Both the position numbers and the translations under genes were made by a program. Shown one piece after another: positions 27,554-36,430 of a stretch of DNA of 64,000 nt (position 1 is the first letter of the stretch; each line of letters opens with the position of its first letter). The notes under the pieces were generated by a model. It searched no databases. It saw only the letters and a program-made list of their open reading frames with translations, and was not told the DNA's origin. The stretch is from Paenibacillus aceti (GTDB taxonomy: Bacteria > Bacillota > Bacilli > Paenibacillales > Paenibacillaceae): the NCBI RefSeq assembly GCF_003614185.1, contig NZ_KZ987724.1, positions 1,294,159 through 1,358,158 of the forward strand, read 5' to 3'.

Positions 27554-28705
27554 CTAATCCACCCTTAATTTATATTTTCCACTATGCTGCAGGTTCACTT
27601 TGACATGGATCGTATTTAGCGAATCTGGTTTAATCATGCGTTCACCCTGCTCGTCCATTTCCCGCCATTTCTTCGGATTCTCACGGTATAGGCACTCCGT
27701 AAAATTGAAAATATCAACGCCACGCTCCAGCCCCTTGTCGTAGGTATGCCTGATTTGCCGTTGAATCACCTGGGCGGTCATATTCTCGATCTCCTTCTTC
27801 GTGAGATTCTGCCGCAGTTCATCGACATAAGCGTTCAATTTGATACTGATATTATAATAAGGCTGCCCATCACGTAGCTCATGATGAGCTTCTGTTCTCG
27901 GATCCTCCAGGACTATGGCGGCCTGGGGCTGCTCATCACTCGGGATGTTAATGATCGAGCGCTGCAATTTCTTCTGCATCCAGCGGTATCCTTGAAGCTC
28001 ATCCTCTGAGAACCAATCCTTGGCTGTGCTGCCTTTGAAGAAATAAGCGCCATCAATTTTGAACATCGGTCGATGCTCCAGATCCTCAGTCCACGCCTGG
28101 CGATTAATCGCCAGAGAAGGGAGGAGCGGCGCGCCCGCAGGTTCATTGATCAACGCGACCAGCTTGTAGCCATATAAGGGCATGATGCATGATCTTTGCG
28201 AGTAAGTCATTTCCGGTGATTCCATGAGGGTCTGAAGCGGCGATATGTTAAGATTCGATTTCATGGCGAATATCTCGCGCATCGGTTCGCGGGTACCATA
28301 CACAGGAATATTATAGCGAATCTCCCGATAGCGGTTGACGAAATCATATGATGCCTTCAATCTCTCGCCATCTTCAAGGAATCGGTCGCTGAAGACGATG
28401 GCCTTGACATGCCCCCAGAACACCCTGAGCTGAGCCGTCGAATAGATGGAATTGAAGGACTGTGTCACCGTTGTGCCTTCCCCTTTGCCGATCCAGGTCG
28501 GAATATTCTTCCCCGATAAATCCGTCTCTGATTTAGCCACATTAGAGAAGTTAAGCAATTGGACATAGGTAATGTATTTGCCGTTCTCATAATCGAATCC
28601 GATCCCCGTTACATAAGCCATATTCTGAATATCCTTGGAGTTCCAGCAGGCCGTTAATGCGAACATCAGAGCGATATTAGCCAGCAGCAGCAGTTTCCGT
28701 CTCAT
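27554..28705 (-). CDS. Germinant receptor C subunit, Ger(x)C lipoprotein
   Basis: This 383-residue lipoprotein subunit of a nutrient germinant receptor sits in the spore inner membrane. The lipobox ALTAC puts the acylated Cys near residue 20 and is followed by WNSKDIQNMAYVTGIGFDYE, a hallmark of Ger(x)C. The ATG at 28705 overlaps the stop of gerA as ATGA. The frame extends upstream to 28777 without a ribosome binding site. It is last in the gerB-gerA-gerC order. The receptor may be non-functional because gerA is frame-shifted. Confidence 0.94.
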   Translation of the reverse strand: MRRKLLLLANIALMFALTACWNSKDIQNMAYVTGIGFDYENGKYITYVQLLNFSNVAKSETDLSGKNIPTWIGKGEGTTVTQSFNSIYSTAQLRVFWGHVKAIVFSDRFLEDGERLKASYDFVNRYREIRYNIPVYGTREPMREIFAMKSNLNISPLQTLMESPEMTYSQRSCIMPLYGYKLVALINEPAGAPLLPSLAINRQAWTEDLEHRPMFKIDGAYFFKGSTAKDWFSEDELQGYRWMQKKLQRSIINIPSDEQPQAAIVLEDPRTEAHHELRDGQPYYNISIKLNAYVDELRQNLTKKEIENMTAQVIQRQIRHTYDKGLERGVDIFNFTECLYRENPKKWREMDEQGERMIKPDSLNTIHVKVNLQHSGKYKLRVD

Positions 28706-30185
28706 TGCGCATCCTCTCCCTGATGATCTGGATCGATCGGATTCAGACTGTCGGGACGGCTGCGCATCTTGTTCCAAGGGAGGCGTAGATACCCCTTCAA
28801 TATATCCTTGAAGTTGGGGGGAGATAACGGCGCTAAATATGGGACACCAAAGGATTTAGCTCTAGACATATAGAACAGGAGCAGCAGCATCGATAGAATA
28901 AGCCCATACATCCCGACGAACGACGAGATTAAGAAAATCACAAATCTCAATACGCTAACAATCGAGCTTAGCGTCTGATTGACAAGGGTTACGCCCATCA
29001 CCGCAGTAATCGAGCCAACTACAACGACAGAAGGGGATACCAGCCCCGCCCGGATCGCCGCATCCCCGATGACGAGCGCCCCGATTACCGTCAGGGTCTG
29101 TCCGATCGAAGTCGGGAGGCGCACCCCGGCTTCCCGGAATATTTCCAGCAGCAAGAGCAGGATGAACATCTCCATTTGCGCGGAGAAAGGGAGACCCTGG
29201 CGAGAAGAGGAGATCGTGGCCATCAGCTGGAAAGGAATCTGATCCTGATGGAATGCAGTTAGCGCAACCCATAAGCCGGGCAAAAGGATGGACATCCAGA
29301 AGCTGAACAAGCGAATCAGCCTTACGAAGGAGACATACTGGAAGCCAAAATGCACATCCTCCGGCGATTTCAGAACGAGTCCAAAAGTAGCAGGGCCGAT
29401 CAGAGTCAGCGGATTACCGTCTATAACGATGACGAATCTGCCGGCAAGCAGCGCATTAACCGCATAATCTGGTCGTCCGGTCGTATCCAGCAGTGGAAAT
29501 ATCGGATATTTCACATCGGATAAGGCCTCCTCAAGCTGATTCACACTGAATAGACCATCGACATCGATCCTTTTAATCCGTTTCCTTACCTCGTTCAGAA
29601 CATTTGGGTCCAGGATATATCCATATAGAGCAATGCGACCTTTGTTCTCGTACGTCTGCCCAGCATAACGGACTCACAACATAGCGAGGTGCTGCGAATC
29701 CGTTTACGAATCAAGGCAATATTTTTCGAATAGGCTTCGACAAACCCGTCTTTGGGACCTTTAATGGAAATTTCTGTACTCGATTCCTCGGGGGATCTCT
29801 CCGGTCGATTGCTGATGTTCAGACGGAACAGATGATTCGTGTCTGTAAAGGTGATGAGTAGGCTCCCTTCAAAGACCGTATCTACGATTTCCTCCTTTTC
29901 AATTTCTCGTGGAAAGGAAATCAGCGGCAGCGCACCTACCGCACCATCAAGCAGCAGCCCCTGAAATTGATCATGCCGATACATGCGATCCAGCTCGGGA
30001 AGAACACTATTCACAATCTGCGCACTGTCGCATAGGCCTGGAGAATAGACCAGCATTATATCATAAGCTATATTTTGACCCCGGAATTGAAAGGTCTGAA
30101 GACTTACATCCGATGATTTCTTGAATAAATCAGTCAGCATGGACTTGGTCCAGACAGAAGCTGGGCTGGCTTGTGCATTTTTCAT
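28702..30185 (-). pseudogene. Germinant receptor A subunit (GerA family), frame-shifted
   Basis: The GerA-family coding sequence is split in two frames. The first (30185-29595) holds the N-terminal soluble domain up to RRTRTKVALLYM. The second continues with GYILDPNVLNEVRKRIKRID and the membrane domain (SLSPPNFKDILKGYLRLPW near the end) to 28702. At 29613-29624 the sequence reads GGATATATCCAT on the plus strand. Intact homologues have DGYI where this has DI, so loss of one of two tandem GGAT units (4 bp) restores one frame of ~495 residues, the usual length. The subunit takes part in nutrient sensing for spore germination. A sequencing error is less likely for a 4-bp change. Confidence 0.88.
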
Positions 30186-31282
30186 GTTGTCTTCTCCTCC
30201 TTGGCAGCAGGTTTAGAGAACCAGGCGATCAGGGCCCAACAGGTGGTTAAGACGACAGAGAGGATCAAGGTTGCAACGAGAACTAGCTTGAACAGGCCTA
30301 AATAGAATGTATTGTATTGCTTCAAGGCAATCGCCAGAATCAGGTAAATGGTCGATATCAGCCTAATAATCCATTTGCGCAGCCGGGGGTTCTGGTAGGC
30401 AAATAATTCGGCAATCATAAACTGAGCAAGACTAATACGTATCGTAGCGCCTGCCAGCCACTGGAATACGGATAAGAAATCAACATGCTCCACATAATTC
30501 CCCAGCTTCACTAGCCGCCATTGCTCATAGGGAGATACCATCTGCTTGGCCGATTCCTCCGGCCCGAACTCAGTAATCGCACCGATTAGCGGACCAAGGG
30601 AGATATACACAAGCAGGAGGGAGAGCAAAATAATATGCCATGGACGCATCGTCTTCTTCAAATGGTGCTGAAACAGCAGGATCAGGAATAATTCAGCAAA
30701 TGCGCCGCCGACATAGACCATTCCGTTCACCACGGGTCCCATACCATGCTCTAATATTGGCAAGAGCAGTAGCCAATCCTTCTCTGGCATATTGGAGATC
30801 GATACGAAATAACCAAGAGTTAGAACTGCCGGAAGTAAAATTCCTGAGCCGATGGCAATAGCGGTCATCCCATGCATGGCGGAATAATGGCAGACGAGCA
30901 GCAGAGCAAAGATAATCAGATTTTGCGGCGTAGCCGGCAAATAATTGGAGACAGTCCAGACCGTCGTTTGCGTAATGGTCATATTTCCAATAATGAACAG
31001 TAGAATGACAACAGGGATTAGCATGATCCAGGACAGCAGGGGACTGGTTTGTTGGGCAAGCCATTGCTGAAGCGGCTGTCTGTCCGATTTTTTCATAATA
31101 TAGACGATCAAAACCGACCAAGGAATGAACAGGACGGCTGTAAGTAGAACGGATATCCAAGCATCCCTATGGGACGCATCGAGCAGAATCGGGTTAACGA
31201 TAACATGACTGAGCAATCCATTGAAGAGCATAATGATCATAAAGATCTGTATAACGTTAATCTTCCCACTCGATTTATTCAC
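30182..31282 (-). CDS. Germinant receptor B subunit (GerB family, APC-type membrane protein)
   Basis: This 366-residue integral membrane protein has about ten hydrophobic segments. It has the GerB-type N-terminus (IQIFMIIMLFNGLLSHVIVN), an internal HYSAMHGMTAIAIGSG and FQWLAGATIRISLAQFMIA late in the protein. GerB subunits resemble amino-acid permeases and probably bind the germinant. The start is a GTG with GGAGTGA ahead. It overlaps the next gene (gerA) by 4 bp and the small upstream frame by 4 bp. The germinant cannot be deduced. Confidence 0.93.
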   Translation of the reverse strand: MNKSSGKINVIQIFMIIMLFNGLLSHVIVNPILLDASHRDAWISVLLTAVLFIPWSVLIVYIMKKSDRQPLQQWLAQQTSPLLSWIMLIPVVILLFIIGNMTITQTTVWTVSNYLPATPQNLIIFALLLVCHYSAMHGMTAIAIGSGILLPAVLTLGYFVSISNMPEKDWLLLLPILEHGMGPVVNGMVYVGGAFAELFLILLFQHHLKKTMRPWHIILLSLLLVYISLGPLIGAITEFGPEESAKQMVSPYEQWRLVKLGNYVEHVDFLSVFQWLAGATIRISLAQFMIAELFAYQNPRLRKWIIRLISTIYLILAIALKQYNTFYLGLFKLVLVATLILSVVLTTCWALIAWFSKPAAKEEKTT

Positions 31283-31557
31283 TGGCAGCTCACTCCATAG
31301 CGATCAAATTCAACATTTGGCTGGTTTGGGTTATTATAGCTTGAGCAGAATTCAGCAAAATATGCATCTTCCGCTTTTGATACCCTTTCGATTTGTAAGC
31401 TCCGGATCAACAATTTACTACCATTTTCTTCCCGTGACCCATTGATATTCGTGCCCCTTTTCACTTTAAAATCCTGGATAAATGAACTTGTTATTTTACC
31501 TGGAATTCGACTGCTTCGCTTTAATGCGCCTATCAATAAACTTACTAAAATACGCAT
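31279..31557 (-). CDS. Possible small protein upstream of and overlapping gerB
   Basis: A 92-codon frame ends in a GTGA overlap with the gerB start, the arrangement used throughout this operon. The product is polar (SKLLIRSLQIERVSKAEDAY, tail FDRYGVSCQ) and matches no family I know. No ribosome binding site precedes the ATG at 31557. A GTG at about codon 32, with AGGA ahead, would give a ~61-residue product. It may be a real small ger-linked protein or chance. Confidence 0.35.
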   Translation of the reverse strand: MRILVSLLIGALKRSSRIPGKITSSFIQDFKVKRGTNINGSREENGSKLLIRSLQIERVSKAEDAYFAEFCSSYNNPNQPNVEFDRYGVSCQ

Positions 31558-31810
31558 TTTTATTAATAGAGCCGCTAATCTATTAAGTCAGGATAGGGAA
31601 TCATATATATAGAAGTGATGAATCCTCAAGTTGATTAATAATATTAATTATTAAAATTTAATTATGTATAGCGCTGTATTCTAGTATGGTCCAAACTGCA
31701 CTTTAAGAACGTCAAAAAATGGCTGATTACTCACGATTTATTTTACAAATAATAAAAATGGCTAGCTCGATCAGGGGAATTATTCCATGAAAAAGTACAG
31801 AAAAAAGATG
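31558..31810. other. AT-rich intergenic stretch
   Basis: This stretch lies between the ger operon start and the tyrS promoter. I see no convincing ORF or conserved RNA in it. It should hold the ger operon promoter, probably forespore-specific, but I could not pick out a sure sigma-G site. Confidence 0.4.
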
Positions 31811-31839
31811 TTGACAAAGAAATTTATTAGCACTATGAT
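31811..31839 (+). promoter_or_regulatory. Sigma-A promoter of the tyrS T-box transcript
   Basis: TTGACA at 31811-31816 and TATGAT at 31834-31839 are separated by 17 bp. Transcription would start near 31846, just before the T-box leader. Confidence 0.88.
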
Positions 31840-31845
31840 TGCTGT

Positions 31846-32108
31846 AATCTAATATTGGATGCACGATGAAAGAGCGAAGTAGCAAGTTTGTCACTGCTCA
31901 GAAAGCCAGGGGTTGATGCGACCTGGTCATACAAACTACTGCGAATTACACTCCGGAGTAACTTAGGTAACGCTAAGCGGACTGGCAATCGATATCATTG
32001 CTAAGAGTGGTATTAATGGTGAACTGCAGCGCCATTGATGCAATTTGGGTGGTAACACGGTTAATAAATCGTCCCTATGTCTAAAATAGACAAGGAGACG
32101 ATTTTTTT
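31846..32108 (+). promoter_or_regulatory. Tyrosine-specific T-box leader with terminator
   Basis: Stem I pairs AAGTTTGT near 31889 with ACAAACT near 31934, and GAATTAC near 31945 offers a UAC (Tyr) specifier. The T-box core GGGTGGTAACACG is at 32047-32059, whose UGGU can pair with uncharged tRNA ACCA ends. A terminator (AAATCGTC/GACGATTT, 32066-32108, seven T) follows. Low charged tRNA-Tyr should allow read-through into tyrS. The specifier reading is by eye. Confidence 0.92.
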
Positions 32109-32146
32109 ATTATCTAATTAAAAATTCACCAGGGAGATGAACTACA

Positions 32147-33412
32147 ATGATGAACATTATCGATGAATTGGAATGGCGCGGAGCAATTAACCAACAGACT
32201 GATGCTGAAGGTTTACGTAAGTTAACAAGTGAGAAGTCGATTTCATTGTACTGCGGTGTTGATCCTACCGGTGACAGTATGCATATAGGGCACTTGATTC
32301 CGTTTATGATGCTGAAGAGATTCCAGATGGCGGGCCACCGTCCAGTCATCCTCATTGGCGGAGCAACCGGTACGATCGGAGATCCAAGCGGACGCACTTC
32401 AGAGCGTACACTGCAGACGATGGAGCAAGTACAGAAGAACGTAGACGCACTGACGGCACAAATGAAGAAACTGTTCCTTAATGAAGGTAACACTGGACTT
32501 CGCATGGTGAACAACCACGATTGGATGAAAGATATTACTATTCTGGATTTCCTTCGTGACTTCGGTAAAAACTTTAGTGTAAATACAATGCTGGCGAAGG
32601 ATATCGTGGCTAGCCGCCTCGATTCGGGGATCTCATTCACCGAGTTCTCGTACCAGATCCTTCAATCCATCGACTTCCTGCATCTGTTCAAGAATCAGGA
32701 TGTGCAGCTGCAAATCGGTGGTGCCGATCAATGGGGTAATATTACAAGTGGTCTTGACTTGATCCGTAAGAAGGAAGGACCAGACGCCCAAGCCTTCGGC
32801 TTGACGATTCCTCTGATGCTTAAAGCAGACGGTACGAAATTTGGTAAAACAGCGGGCGGAGCTATCTGGCTTGATCCGAAGAAGACAACTCCATTCGAGT
32901 TCTTCCAGTTCTGGGCCAACCAAGATGACCGGGATGTTATCAAATACCTGAAATTCTTCACCTTCTTGTCTAAGGAAGAGATCGAAGCACTTGAAGAGAA
33001 GGTAAAGACTGAGCCGCATAAACGTGAAGCACAGCGTGTACTTGCTGAAGAAATGACCCGATTCGTTCATAGCGAAGAAGCACTGGCTCAAGCCAAGAAA
33101 ATTACCGAAGCACTGTTCAGCGGTGACATCAAAGCACTGACTGCTGACGAAATCGAACAAGGCTTCAAGGAAATGCCTACATTCCATGCTTCCAACGAAG
33201 CTAAGAATATTGTGGACTGGCTGGTTGATGTAGGTATTGAACCATCCAAGCGCCAAGCTCGCGAAGATATTACGAACGGTGCGATCTCCTTGAACGGTGA
33301 GAAAGTAACGGATACGGAAATGAATATTACGGTAGATAACTCCTTTGAAGGCAAATTCATTATTATTCGTAAGGGTAAGAAGAATTACAACCTTGTTAAA
33401 CTCGGAGAATAG
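32147..33412 (+). CDS. tyrS: Tyrosyl-tRNA synthetase
   Basis: This 421-residue class I synthetase charges tRNA-Tyr. The HIGH-type motif HIGHLIPF is near residue 42 and KFGKT, equivalent to KMSKS, near 231. A C-terminal S4 RNA-binding domain follows (PSKRQAREDITNGAISLNGE). It is under the Tyr T-box. It heads a tyrosine decarboxylation locus, as tyrS does in Enterococcus and Lactobacillus. There may be another tyrS elsewhere for housekeeping. ATG at 32147 and 32150 are both possible starts after AGGGAGA. Confidence 0.96.
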   Translation: MMNIIDELEWRGAINQQTDAEGLRKLTSEKSISLYCGVDPTGDSMHIGHLIPFMMLKRFQMAGHRPVILIGGATGTIGDPSGRTSERTLQTMEQVQKNVDALTAQMKKLFLNEGNTGLRMVNNHDWMKDITILDFLRDFGKNFSVNTMLAKDIVASRLDSGISFTEFSYQILQSIDFLHLFKNQDVQLQIGGADQWGNITSGLDLIRKKEGPDAQAFGLTIPLMLKADGTKFGKTAGGAIWLDPKKTTPFEFFQFWANQDDRDVIKYLKFFTFLSKEEIEALEEKVKTEPHKREAQRVLAEEMTRFVHSEEALAQAKKITEALFSGDIKALTADEIEQGFKEMPTFHASNEAKNIVDWLVDVGIEPSKRQAREDITNGAISLNGEKVTDTEMNITVDNSFEGKFIIIRKGKKNYNLVKLGE

Positions 33413-33430
33413 CTGATTTCAGCTATTCTC
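33405..33430 (+). terminator. Hairpin containing the tyrS stop codon
   Basis: A perfect 11-bp stem GAGAATAGCTG/CAGCTATTCTC has a 4-nt loop and includes the tyrS TAG at 33410-33412. TTCCCTT follows, a poor T-tract. It may be a partial terminator, or be opened by ribosomes finishing tyrS. Confidence 0.55.
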
Positions 33431-33461
33431 TTCCCTTAAAGAATGGAGGCGGGGATTAAGA

Positions 33462-34166
33462 GTGCTGGGTACATGGAGAAAACCACTTGAACTTGCATTT
33501 TTTAATCATCGTTTGATATCGGAAGTGAACCGGTTTAACAAGGTGAATTGGCTGATTATCGATTTAGGAATCAAGCATGTCACTGCAGAGCATATCAATG
33601 AAGTCCTCGACAGCATGCTGGTTGGATTTAACCGACTCTTTAAATATAAGAAGGTAAAGCAAGCGAATCTTGGTTACTTCCGGATGCTCGACATTATAAT
33701 AGAAGAAGAACGATTTAATCCGGTCATTCATGTCCTGTTGCCAACCATCAAGAGTTACTTCCAAGGGCGTTACTACATTAAATTAAGTGAGTGGGCAACG
33801 CTGTGGCATAAGGCACTGGACATGAGACCGGAATATGATTTATCGGTGGAAGTGAATACACTGAATAGTAAGAGTGACCAACCATCCATCATCGATAGCA
33901 TGGAGCAAGGCCTAATTCTCTTACATAATGTACCGGACCGACCACAAACGAAGAGCAATGATACGATTTCATCTCGAAGGCTTATCGGATATAGCCGATT
34001 ATTGAAAGAGTATGTAGATCGGATTCATCCAAAAATTGAATATAATTTACATCATTATGATATAAATGATCCATTTGCCAATAGCGCTTTTAATTTAATG
34101 AGACATTGGCATTCAGGAATTAGAAACCAAAAGGAATTTGATCTAAAGCAATCTTCTCTACTATGA
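33462..34166 (+). CDS. Rolling-circle plasmid Rep-derived protein (Rep_1/pC194 family, degenerate)
   Basis: This 234-residue protein aligns by eye with the central part of pUB110/pC194-type Rep proteins. RFNKVNWLIIDLGIKHV, FNRLFKYKKVKQANLGYFR and SYFQGRYYIKLSEWATLWHK match conserved Rep blocks. The N-terminal Cys-rich block is absent. The HUH metal motif reads NPVIHVLL, not PHFHVLI, so the first His is lost. The segment that should carry the catalytic Tyr (AKYSGK-like) is replaced by SMEQGLILLHNV. It is therefore probably not a nickase. The GTG at 33462 has GGAGGCGGGG ahead and the frame is intact, suggesting selection. It sits between tyrS and the tyrosine transporter. Its role is unknown; DNA binding is a guess. 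Confidence 0.72.
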   Translation: MLGTWRKPLELAFFNHRLISEVNRFNKVNWLIIDLGIKHVTAEHINEVLDSMLVGFNRLFKYKKVKQANLGYFRMLDIIIEEERFNPVIHVLLPTIKSYFQGRYYIKLSEWATLWHKALDMRPEYDLSVEVNTLNSKSDQPSIIDSMEQGLILLHNVPDRPQTKSNDTISSRRLIGYSRLLKEYVDRIHPKIEYNLHHYDINDPFANSAFNLMRHWHSGIRNQKEFDLKQSSLL

Positions 34167-34202
34167 TTTTTATCACGAAAATGATCCTAATTTCGCAAAA
34201 AA

Positions 34203-34250
34203 TCAAACTGATTTTTAGCTCTTCAAACGGCTGAAAATCGGTTTTTTTGT
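34203..34250 (+). terminator. Terminator after the Rep-derived gene
   Basis: The imperfect stem AAACTGATTTTTAGC/GGCTGAAAATCGGTTT is followed by a T-run and TTTTCTTTTTC. Confidence 0.8.
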
Positions 34251-34778
34251 TTTCTTTTTCCAGCTATTTGGCCAGTCGATTTTTTATTGATTTTTCAAAT
34301 ACTAGAAATATTGATTGAAATTACTTCTTTTGTAAAATGGATTTTTCCGCGTTTAAAACGACTTAACCATTCTGTGCTCCGCATAAGTATGCGTTTTCAC
34401 AAACCTATCTGCAACCTCCCACTATATTCCTCAACTTGGGGTAATGTGCAGTCATAAGTTCCTTTCACACAAGACATGATAACGATAAGCAAAAAGCCCA
34501 ACAGCCAGCCCTTATGTACTGCCTAATTTTCTCAATCGAAAAGGAGTGCTGCTTATAAAAAAAATAGAATATCCAGCAAAATGCTCATTTGTAATTCTTA
34601 ATATTTATTCATTAAATGACATTTTTATTCACAACTTTTGCCTGAAAATGCTTTAATCCATAAAAGCAAAAAAGGTTTAAAGCCTTTAGCTATGAAATAG
34701 TAAAACCTTTAAAGTGACTATTAATAAGATTCTGGGAATTATCTATAAATCCTTATGTGACAAGGATTTGAACCGAAT
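34251..34778. other. AT-rich intergenic stretch ahead of the tyramine transporter gene
   Basis: About 530 bp with no plausible ORF. It contains short A/T-rich inverted repeats (for example around AAAGGTTTAAAGCCTTT near 34670-34686). No T-box core or known riboswitch motif was seen. It may serve as a regulatory spacer. Confidence 0.4.
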
Positions 34779-34830
34779 TGACACAACAAAAAATTAGGCG
34801 TATATTGACGAAGAAAGTTAATCGATTAAC
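34779..34830 (+). promoter_or_regulatory. Promoter and palindromic operator of the tyramine operon
   Basis: TTGACA (34779-34784) and TATATT (34801-34806) have 16-bp spacing. A perfect 14-bp palindrome GTTAATCGATTAAC (34817-34830) lies where the transcript should begin. Its centre CG and size recall LacI-type or cre-like operators, but it does not fit the cre consensus closely. Confidence 0.6.
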
Positions 34831-34952
34831 GAATTCATAAAATTTCCTTGCACCAAAACTTCTAGATACATCCAGATATTTGTAATACATCAATTATTCA
34901 TATTTGGATGCATCAGGAAGTCAAGATTAAAGAGAGAAAGAAGGGAGACTTT

Positions 34953-36359
34953 ATGGCCAATTCAAAAAAATTAACCCTGTTCGGGTTGATTGGGATTACG
35001 ATGGCCTTCTTCGGTACAGTACGTAGTGTACCGACGCTCGCTATCACCGGTTGGACACAAATTTTCTACATGCTGGTTGCAGCGATCTTATTTGCACTTC
35101 CGATCGCATTGATGTCGGCAGAACTGTCAACAGGATTCCCTGAAGAAGGCGGACCACAAGTCTGGGTTAAAAAAGCAATCGGAGAAAGATGGGGTTTTGT
35201 TACCTCATGGCTCCTATGGGTACAAATGTTCTTCGGTATGGTTATGGTTGCTTCAACTGTAGGTGTACTGTTTGGATATGTCATTAACGCTCCACATTTA
35301 TCATCGAATAACGTATTCATTTTTGCAGTAATTCTGATTTCTTACTGGGGAGTTACACTCCTTAACCTGAAATTCGATATGGTTAAAATCGCCGGTAACT
35401 GGGGTTCGATTATCGGGGTTTACATTCCTTTCGTAGTTCTGGTTGTTCTCGGTCTTGCTTATATGATCAAGAACGGTATTAACCCAAGCGGCTACTTGGC
35501 TAACTTCAAGGCTGGCGATCTGTTGCCTAACCTTAGTGATCTGGGGAGTCTAGCTTACCTGTCAGGGATCATCTTCATCTTTGCCGGTGTCGAGATTTCC
35601 TCAGTGCATGCGAATAACATTGAAAATCCAAAACGCAACTACCCAATTGCGGTAATTGCCTCTGTAATCCTGTTGGTTATCTTCAACTTGATTGCTGGTT
35701 TGACAGTTTCTAACGCAGTACCTATGGGTAAAATGGAACTTTCCAACATTACTCAGCCATATATGATCTTCTGTCAAGATCTAGGCATTCCATCTATTTT
35801 CGTTAACATCATCTCTGCGATGATCTTGATCGGTGTCTTGGTACAGCTTAGTGCCTGGGTACTTGGACCAAGTAAATCAATGATTAAAGTTGCAGATGAA
35901 GGCAACTTGCCACCATTCTTCCAAAAGAGAAATAGCAAAGGGATTCCAATCACTTTCGTATTGATTCAAGCGATTGTTATTTCCTTGGTCTCGGTTATGT
36001 ATATCGTAGTGCCTGACGTAAACAGTGCATTCTTGGTAATCACCATCACAACTACAATTCTTTACTGTATCGTATATGCCTTGATTGCGATTTCTGCTGT
36101 GCGTCTGCGTTATAAAGAGCCCAATATGGATAGACCATTCCGTCTTGGCAAGAGTAATGGCTTAATGTGGTTCGTTGCTATCCTGTCGATAGTCAGTGTT
36201 CTAATTACCATCATGGTCAGCTTGATTCCACCATCCATTTTGCCAGCAAGCTTCTCCACAGCATACGTCATTTACCAAATCGTTGCGACAGTAGTCATGG
36301 TTGGCGTTGCCCTGATTATATATAAGTTCAAAAAACCTAGCTGGAAAAAAAGTGATTAA
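34953..36359 (+). CDS. tyrP: Tyrosine/tyramine antiporter-like amino acid permease (TyrP-type, APC superfamily)
   Basis: This 468-residue membrane protein has ~12 helices and belongs to the glutamate/GABA-antiporter branch of the APC superfamily. Its N-terminus MANSKKLTLFGLIGITMAFF precedes TVRSVPTLA, and SAELSTGFPEEGGPQVWVKK is the conserved first-loop region. The ATG at 34953 follows AAGGGAGA; the ATG at 34908 lacks a site. Its place directly before tyrosine decarboxylase identifies the probable substrates: tyrosine in, tyramine out. The exchange would consume an internal proton equivalent and give acid resistance and proton-motive force. Confidence 0.88.
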   Translation: MANSKKLTLFGLIGITMAFFGTVRSVPTLAITGWTQIFYMLVAAILFALPIALMSAELSTGFPEEGGPQVWVKKAIGERWGFVTSWLLWVQMFFGMVMVASTVGVLFGYVINAPHLSSNNVFIFAVILISYWGVTLLNLKFDMVKIAGNWGSIIGVYIPFVVLVVLGLAYMIKNGINPSGYLANFKAGDLLPNLSDLGSLAYLSGIIFIFAGVEISSVHANNIENPKRNYPIAVIASVILLVIFNLIAGLTVSNAVPMGKMELSNITQPYMIFCQDLGIPSIFVNIISAMILIGVLVQLSAWVLGPSKSMIKVADEGNLPPFFQKRNSKGIPITFVLIQAIVISLVSVMYIVVPDVNSAFLVITITTTILYCIVYALIAISAVRLRYKEPNMDRPFRLGKSNGLMWFVAILSIVSVLITIMVSLIPPSILPASFSTAYVIYQIVATVVMVGVALIIYKFKKPSWKKSD

Positions 36360-36430
36360 TTCAGCATTTATGTAATTGCAATACTCATTAATCCTTTTTT
36401 CATAAAAATTCTAATCACGGAGGTAACAAC

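Noticed and set aside
34908-34952. Upstream ATG start for the TyrP-like protein
   Set aside because: The extra 15 residues are unlike family N-termini, and the AAGGGAGA site lies just before the ATG at 34953.
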